Below are positions 59,985 through 64,000 of a stretch of 64,000 nucleotides of DNA, piece after piece. Position 1 is the first letter of the stretch. The number at the start of each line of letters is the position of its first letter. Both the position numbers and the translations under genes were made by a program. Below the pieces are notes generated by a model. The model was not told the origin of the DNA and did no database searches. It saw nothing but the letters and a program-made list of their open reading frames with translations. The stretch is from the NCBI GenBank assembly GCA_024401645.1, contig JAKSKR010000007.1, positions 1 through 64,000 on the forward strand. The letters run 5' to 3'. The stretch is from Paludibacteraceae bacterium (GTDB lineage Bacteria > Bacteroidota > Bacteroidia > Bacteroidales > Paludibacteraceae).

Positions 59985-61727
59985 ATGTCTAAGCTAAATA
60001 TAGATCAAAAGTCTATTAAAGACTTATTCAGTGATAAAAAATCAGATTTTTTAATTCCTGATTACCAAAGACCATACGCATGGGATGACAAAGAATGTTT
60101 AACCTTATGGGAAGACATTTTTTCTTTTGCGTTTCCTGAAGATGATTGTACGAAATTCAATAGTGATAATGATGAATATTTTTTAGGGCCTATTGTCACT
60201 TTTAAAAATAGCGATAATAAATTAGAGATTATTGATGGTCAACAGCGTCTCACTACTTTGATGTTATTACTACGTGCTTTCCACTCAAAGTTCGGTAATA
60301 TGAAAGATGAACAGTCGAAGAAGACAAGAGAGCTTATTGAAAAATGTATATGGAAGACGGATGAGTTTGGAAATCCCAATATGAATGCGTTAAAAATTGA
60401 TTCTGAGGTAGCAAGTGACGAAGATAAGACGGAGTTTCTTGATATTCTTAGAACAGGTATCGTTTCCGATTCCATGAAAAGCAATTATGCGCAGAATTTT
60501 CGTTTTTTCGTGAAAAAAATTGATGAGTTCCTACATGAATTCCCTAGTTATTTTGCTTTTCTTCCAATTAGGACACTTAATAATTGTATATTATTACCAA
60601 TTGAGGCAGAGTCGCAAGATACAGCATTAAGAATATTCTCAACACTTAACGATAGAGGTAAGCCACTATCAGATGCTGACATTTTCAAAGCACAATTCTA
60701 TAAATACTATTCAGCAAAAGGTCAAAAGGATAATTTTATCGGAAAGTGGAAGACTCTGGAGGTTTTGTGTGAAAAGATCTTTAAACCTATATATGGTACA
60801 CCAATGGATGAGCTGTTTACTCGATATATGTATTATGAGCGAGCAAAACAGGGTATTAAATCATCAACAACAGAGGCTCTAAGAAAGTTTTACGAGAAGA
60901 ATGGTTATATTTTATTGAAAAACGACAATGTCTTTGATAATCTAATTAACCTTGCAGAATTTTGGAAGGATGTAGATTTGCAAAATCCAGAACGCTTTTC
61001 AGATGAAGTTCTGCGGAGATTGTATGTCCTTAATTATGCACCGAATGGAATGTGGACATATATAGTGACAGTTTATTATATGTCATATAAAGATGATCAG
61101 GGAAGTATCGATCAAATTGCATTTGAGTCTTTCTTGAATAAGATTACTGCATTCATTTGGGCTTATGCAGTATCAAATCCTGGTGTTAATGCTTTGAGAA
61201 CACCGCTATTTGCAGAAATGATAAACATAGTCAATCAGTTGCCACTTAGTTTTGCTGACTATAAATTTGAGGAGAAACGAATTGAGGATACTTTTAACTT
61301 ATACACTTTCTCGAATAGTAGAGCAATTACTAAGTCAATGATTACATGGTGGGCTTATAATAATAAAAAGCAGAATCTTCTTAGTTTGGAAACAGTAATG
61401 GAGATTGAACATATTTTTCCAAGGAATAGGCAAGAAAACGAGAAGACGCTAAAAAACGTAAAGAACTTGGAGAAACTTGGTAACAAGGCCATTTTAGAAA
61501 AGCACGTCAATATAAGAGCTTCTGACTATAAGTTTGCTGACAAGAAAAAGTATTATAAGGGATTTACAACTGAAAAAGGTAAAAAGAAGGAAGGAACAAA
61601 AGTTTTTGAACTTTTGGAGTTAGCAGATAAGTCCAATGACTTTGTAGAATCTAATATTGAAAGTAGAAATCAATCGATAATCAAGGGCTTTATAGGTTAT
61701 TTAAGGGAAAATGATTTGTTGAATTGA
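59985..61727 (+). CDS. GmrSD-like DUF262/DUF1524 type IV restriction protein
   Basis: A 580-aa single-chain protein. The DUF262 ParB-like N-terminus has YQRPYAW (about 27-33) and DGQQRLTT (84-91), a nucleotide-binding or NTPase motif. The C-terminal DUF1524 domain has an HNH-type EHIFPRNR (about residues 473-480). GmrSD enzymes cut phage DNA carrying glucosylated or otherwise modified bases. Codons are AT-rich, unlike the chromosomal genes before it, which suggests horizontal transfer. It is followed by an AlbA_2/HATPase protein about 120 nt on. Confidence 0.85.
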   Translation: MSKLNIDQKSIKDLFSDKKSDFLIPDYQRPYAWDDKECLTLWEDIFSFAFPEDDCTKFNSDNDEYFLGPIVTFKNSDNKLEIIDGQQRLTTLMLLLRAFHSKFGNMKDEQSKKTRELIEKCIWKTDEFGNPNMNALKIDSEVASDEDKTEFLDILRTGIVSDSMKSNYAQNFRFFVKKIDEFLHEFPSYFAFLPIRTLNNCILLPIEAESQDTALRIFSTLNDRGKPLSDADIFKAQFYKYYSAKGQKDNFIGKWKTLEVLCEKIFKPIYGTPMDELFTRYMYYERAKQGIKSSTTEALRKFYEKNGYILLKNDNVFDNLINLAEFWKDVDLQNPERFSDEVLRRLYVLNYAPNGMWTYIVTVYYMSYKDDQGSIDQIAFESFLNKITAFIWAYAVSNPGVNALRTPLFAEMINIVNQLPLSFADYKFEEKRIEDTFNLYTFSNSRAITKSMITWWAYNNKKQNLLSLETVMEIEHIFPRNRQENEKTLKNVKNLEKLGNKAILEKHVNIRASDYKFADKKKYYKGFTTEKGKKKEGTKVFELLELADKSNDFVESNIESRNQSIIKGFIGYLRENDLLN

Positions 61728-61850
61728 TAGCTTTGCTTTATTTTCTTGTAATTCGTGTAAATACAAACGCTATCATAATGCAAATGATTTGAGAAGGCGG
61801 ACGATACAAAATTCATTCCTAGATTGAAGGGAAGGAAAAGGGGAGTAGTT

Positions 61851-63392
61851 ATGACAGAAAAAGAACTTCAAGAGATATTATTAATTGACGAGAGTTACCG
61901 AATAGAACGAACGGTATCTACTGGAAATATGGATAAGTTTCAGGAGGCAATCTGTGCCTTTGCCAATGACCTCCCAGGAAAACGTCAGAAGGGGTATTTG
62001 CTTATTGGAGTGTACGATGACGGGAAAGTCAGTGGACTGAAGGTTGATGATGCCTTGATGAAAAAGATTAGTGGTATTCGTTCAGATGGCAACATCCTTC
62101 CTTTGCCAGTCATGAATACAGAGAAGGTTTCAACTCCTGATGGGGATGTACTTGTGGTGGAAGTCACACCATCATTCGATACACCTGTACGTTATAGAGG
62201 AAGAACTTTTATAAGAATAGGCCCTCGAAGAGATATTGCAAGTTTAGAAGAAGAACGAATCCTTTTGGAGCGTTGTGGAGCTGCTTTGCCGACATTTGAT
62301 ACTCGACCTTGTAGAGAGTCAAGATTAGAAGATATTGATGTTGATTATATCGAAAAGGTGTACTTCCCATTGGCTGTTGATGCTGAAACTCTGAATAATG
62401 ATACTCGTAATTTGAAAGAAAAATTAGCATCGTTACGTCTTTATAATATGCAATGGGATTGTCCAACTTATGCTGCTATCATTATGTTTGGTCGTAATCC
62501 AAAATTCTTCATGCCAGGTGCATATATACAATTTGTACATTTTAATGGTGAGGATAACGGAGGGAGAATACTTAATGAAAGAATGTTTGAAGGACCTCTT
62601 TATAAGTTGCTTCCAAGGTTAGAGAATTTTATTGATGATGCAATTGTAACAAGTCGTCCAGTGTCAATTAGCACATTGAGAGAAAAAGACGTGAAGAATT
62701 ACCCTAGCAAAGCTCTTCGTGAATTATTGATGAATGCAATAATGCATCGTGACTATCAGTCAAATACTCCTACTCGTGTATATCAATACGATGATCGAAT
62801 TGAGATAATGAATCCCGGTGGTTTGTACGGAAATGCTCGGCCGGAAAATTTCCCGAATGTTAATGACTATCGAAACAACACGCTTGCTGGCATAATGAAA
62901 ACATTTAATTATGTTAACATGTTTAATCATGGCATACAAGAAGTACAGTTGTTGTTAGCAGAGAATGGCAATTCTCCTGCTGAGTTCGATATCAATATGC
63001 TTACTGTGTTTCTTGTTAAAATTATGGATGCTAATGTTATTGAAGCTGATTTGGTTCGCCAGCAAATATTCAAAAAACTTGATGCAAACATCATGCAACC
63101 AATCATGCAACCAATCATGCAACCAGAACTTGAAGATGTACCAGAAAAAGTTAAGTTGCTGATATCTTGCTTAGATGTGCATCGACTTAGTCGCAACGAA
63201 CTACAAGAACGGCTTGAACATGTAACTAATCATGCAACTATCAGTAGACAGTATCTTTCAAAGGCTTATTTACAACCTGCAATTGAAGCTGGATTCATAA
63301 CCATGTCACTTCCTGACGCTCCGAAAAGTAAGCATCAGAAATATTATCTTACAGAAAAAGGGTTGTTGGTGCTAAGGAAAAAACAGTCATAA
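61851..63392 (+). CDS. AlbA_2 (Schlafen-type) / HATPase_c_4 protein with winged helix
   Basis: A 513-aa protein taken from the ATG at 61851 (MTEKELQEIL); a TTG 27 nt earlier is possible. AlbA_2/SLFN-type domain at about 10-140 (ANDLPGKRQKGYLLIGVYDD, TFIRIGPRRDIA), HATPase_c_4-type ATP-binding region at about 280-390 (LRELLMNAIMHRDY, IEIMNPGGLYG), and a C-terminal winged-helix part (about 440-510, NHATISRQYLSKAYLQPAIE). Often annotated as a transcriptional regulator; also frequent in defence islands. Three IMQP repeats separate the ATPase and helical parts. AT-rich codons match the GmrSD gene. Confidence 0.85.
   Translation: MTEKELQEILLIDESYRIERTVSTGNMDKFQEAICAFANDLPGKRQKGYLLIGVYDDGKVSGLKVDDALMKKISGIRSDGNILPLPVMNTEKVSTPDGDVLVVEVTPSFDTPVRYRGRTFIRIGPRRDIASLEEERILLERCGAALPTFDTRPCRESRLEDIDVDYIEKVYFPLAVDAETLNNDTRNLKEKLASLRLYNMQWDCPTYAAIIMFGRNPKFFMPGAYIQFVHFNGEDNGGRILNERMFEGPLYKLLPRLENFIDDAIVTSRPVSISTLREKDVKNYPSKALRELLMNAIMHRDYQSNTPTRVYQYDDRIEIMNPGGLYGNARPENFPNVNDYRNNTLAGIMKTFNYVNMFNHGIQEVQLLLAENGNSPAEFDINMLTVFLVKIMDANVIEADLVRQQIFKKLDANIMQPIMQPIMQPELEDVPEKVKLLISCLDVHRLSRNELQERLEHVTNHATISRQYLSKAYLQPAIEAGFITMSLPDAPKSKHQKYYLTEKGLLVLRKKQS
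63090..63125 (+). repeat. three perfect 12-bp repeats (IMQP)
   Basis: ATCATGCAACCA occurs three times in tandem and in frame inside the AlbA_2 gene. The DNA copies are identical, which fits slippage in a linker. Confidence 0.9.
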
Positions 63393-63433
63393 TCGTTAAA
63401 TGAATATTTCATCAAAGGACACGATTATTTATT

Positions 63434-63928
63434 ATGGCGCAAAATATTATAGGTAAAATTGTTGGTTTGTTGTTATTGACGGCGTGGACCCTTTTTTTCG
63501 GTATATGTGTATATCATAATGTTGAAGTTGTGACGACTCGCTGCTTTGGAGAGGAGTTTGATGCTAAAATTACGAATATCAAGGTGACTGGTGGGCGTTC
63601 CCCAAATATTATCTTCGATTTCGAGTATGAAGGCAAAATCTGTTGTACCCGTTACGGATATAATGGCGTGAAAGTCGGAGATGTAATTAAAATGCGTAGG
63701 AATAGCAAAGAGACTCCTTCTTTATTACGCAATTTGTCGACGAAAGTTCTGTGTTGTTTAAATGTACGCATACCTGGTATGGAATTGTTCGTCCCTTCTT
63801 CCTATTTGATCTTTATGGAGTTTATAATTATAGCTTTTCTTTTATTCTATCTCTCGATACCTTGGCTTTCTGTGATAATATATGTGACGGAAAGGTTGAA
63901 TAAACAAAAAAAATCTAATGTACAATAA
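63434..63928 (+). CDS. small membrane protein of unknown function
   Basis: A 164-aa protein with an N-terminal membrane segment (about 8-28, IVGLLLLTAWTLFFGICVY), a soluble beta-rich middle (about 35-90; DAKITNIKVTGGRSPNIIFD, YEGKICCTRYGYNGVKVGD) and one or two C-terminal segments (about 122-155). The layout resembles DUF3592-type proteins, but no firm family match can be given. Its end overlaps the next gene by 11 nt, implying coupling. It belongs to the AT-rich block. Confidence 0.55.
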   Translation: MAQNIIGKIVGLLLLTAWTLFFGICVYHNVEVVTTRCFGEEFDAKITNIKVTGGRSPNIIFDFEYEGKICCTRYGYNGVKVGDVIKMRRNSKETPSLLRNLSTKVLCCLNVRIPGMELFVPSSYLIFMEFIIIAFLLFYLSIPWLSVIIYVTERLNKQKKSNVQ

Positions 63929-64000
63929 GAATTCGGAATCAGTACGCCCATATTTGCTAGTGTGCCTAATAGTGGCTGTTTTTGTGGGCTATGGTGCTTA
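63918..64000 (+). CDS. start of a membrane protein, cut by the window end
   Basis: From the ATG at 63918: MYNKNSESVRPYLLVCLIVA then VFVGYGA, open to the end of the window. A hydrophobic segment starts at about residue 11. It overlaps the previous gene by 11 nt in another frame, the usual arrangement of coupled genes. Confidence 0.5.
   Translation, partial: MYNKNSESVRPYLLVCLIVAVFVGYGA

Overview
The window looks like chromosome of an anaerobic member of the Bacteroidota, order Bacteroidales (Prevotella-like; the family cannot be fixed by reading alone). Reasons: TAnnTTTG-type -7 promoter elements with an upstream TTG and almost no Shine-Dalgarno sequences; type IX secretion (T9SS)-like C-terminal tails; a TonB-type barrel; a DUF4954 protein; a fimbrillin-like gene; RprX/RprY two-component genes; and a DUF2723 protein.

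Layout. 1-9.4 kb: one giant secreted protein of about 3045 aa built around 43 exactly 49-residue tandem units, ending in a T9SS-like tail. 9.4-12.9 kb: a DUF4954 beta-helix protein, then two identical tRNA-Pro(TGG) genes on either side of a small secreted protein gene. 12.9-21.6 kb: housekeeping genes, with a thioredoxin-fold protein lacking CXXC, a stand-alone IMP cyclohydrolase domain, the rod-shape and cell-wall elongation cluster mreB-mreC-mreD-mrdA-rodA, and a NimA-like flavoprotein. 21.6-23.4 kb: two identical long palindromes exactly 200 bp apart, then an ATPase_2/DUF234 gene. 23.5-36.9 kb: a TonB-receptor-like barrel with an odd repetitive tail, a SNF2 helicase, a lipoprotein, mntP, a candidate small RNA, and a TPR / beta-barrel / J-domain operon. 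37.0-40.6 kb: an accessory patch with a frameshifted fimbrillin-like lipoprotein, a 47-aa acidic small protein, two lipoproteins, and remnants of an IS1182-like element. 40.6-45 kb: rprXY, two RDD-family membrane proteins and a small InlB-repeat protein. 45.1-50.3 kb: a plant-cell-wall pair, a pectate lyase/pectin methylesterase fusion and a bacterial expansin, on either side of an HD-domain gene. 50.4-60 kb: DUF819 membrane protein, PAP2 phosphatase with its own barrel, DUF2723 glycosyltransferase-like protein, NodB-type deacetylase and a CPA2 antiporter. 60-64 kb: a visibly AT-richer block with a GmrSD-like type IV restriction protein, an AlbA_2/HATPase protein and an unrecognised two-gene membrane operon that runs off the window.

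How the genes work together. The mre/mrd/rod genes form the elongasome that inserts peptidoglycan along the cell side wall. The PL1-CE8 fusion and the expansin would act together on pectin-rich plant walls: de-esterification, cleavage of polygalacturonate, and wall loosening. That points to a gut or rumen lifestyle. The last block and the ATPase_2/DUF234 gene look like defence or mobile accessory cargo. The most unusual items are the 43-unit array with complementary cysteine loss in its B and C units, the expansin in a Bacteroidales context, the stand-alone IMP cyclohydrolase at the usual purH-mreB position, and the repeat and palindrome structures upstream of accessory genes.
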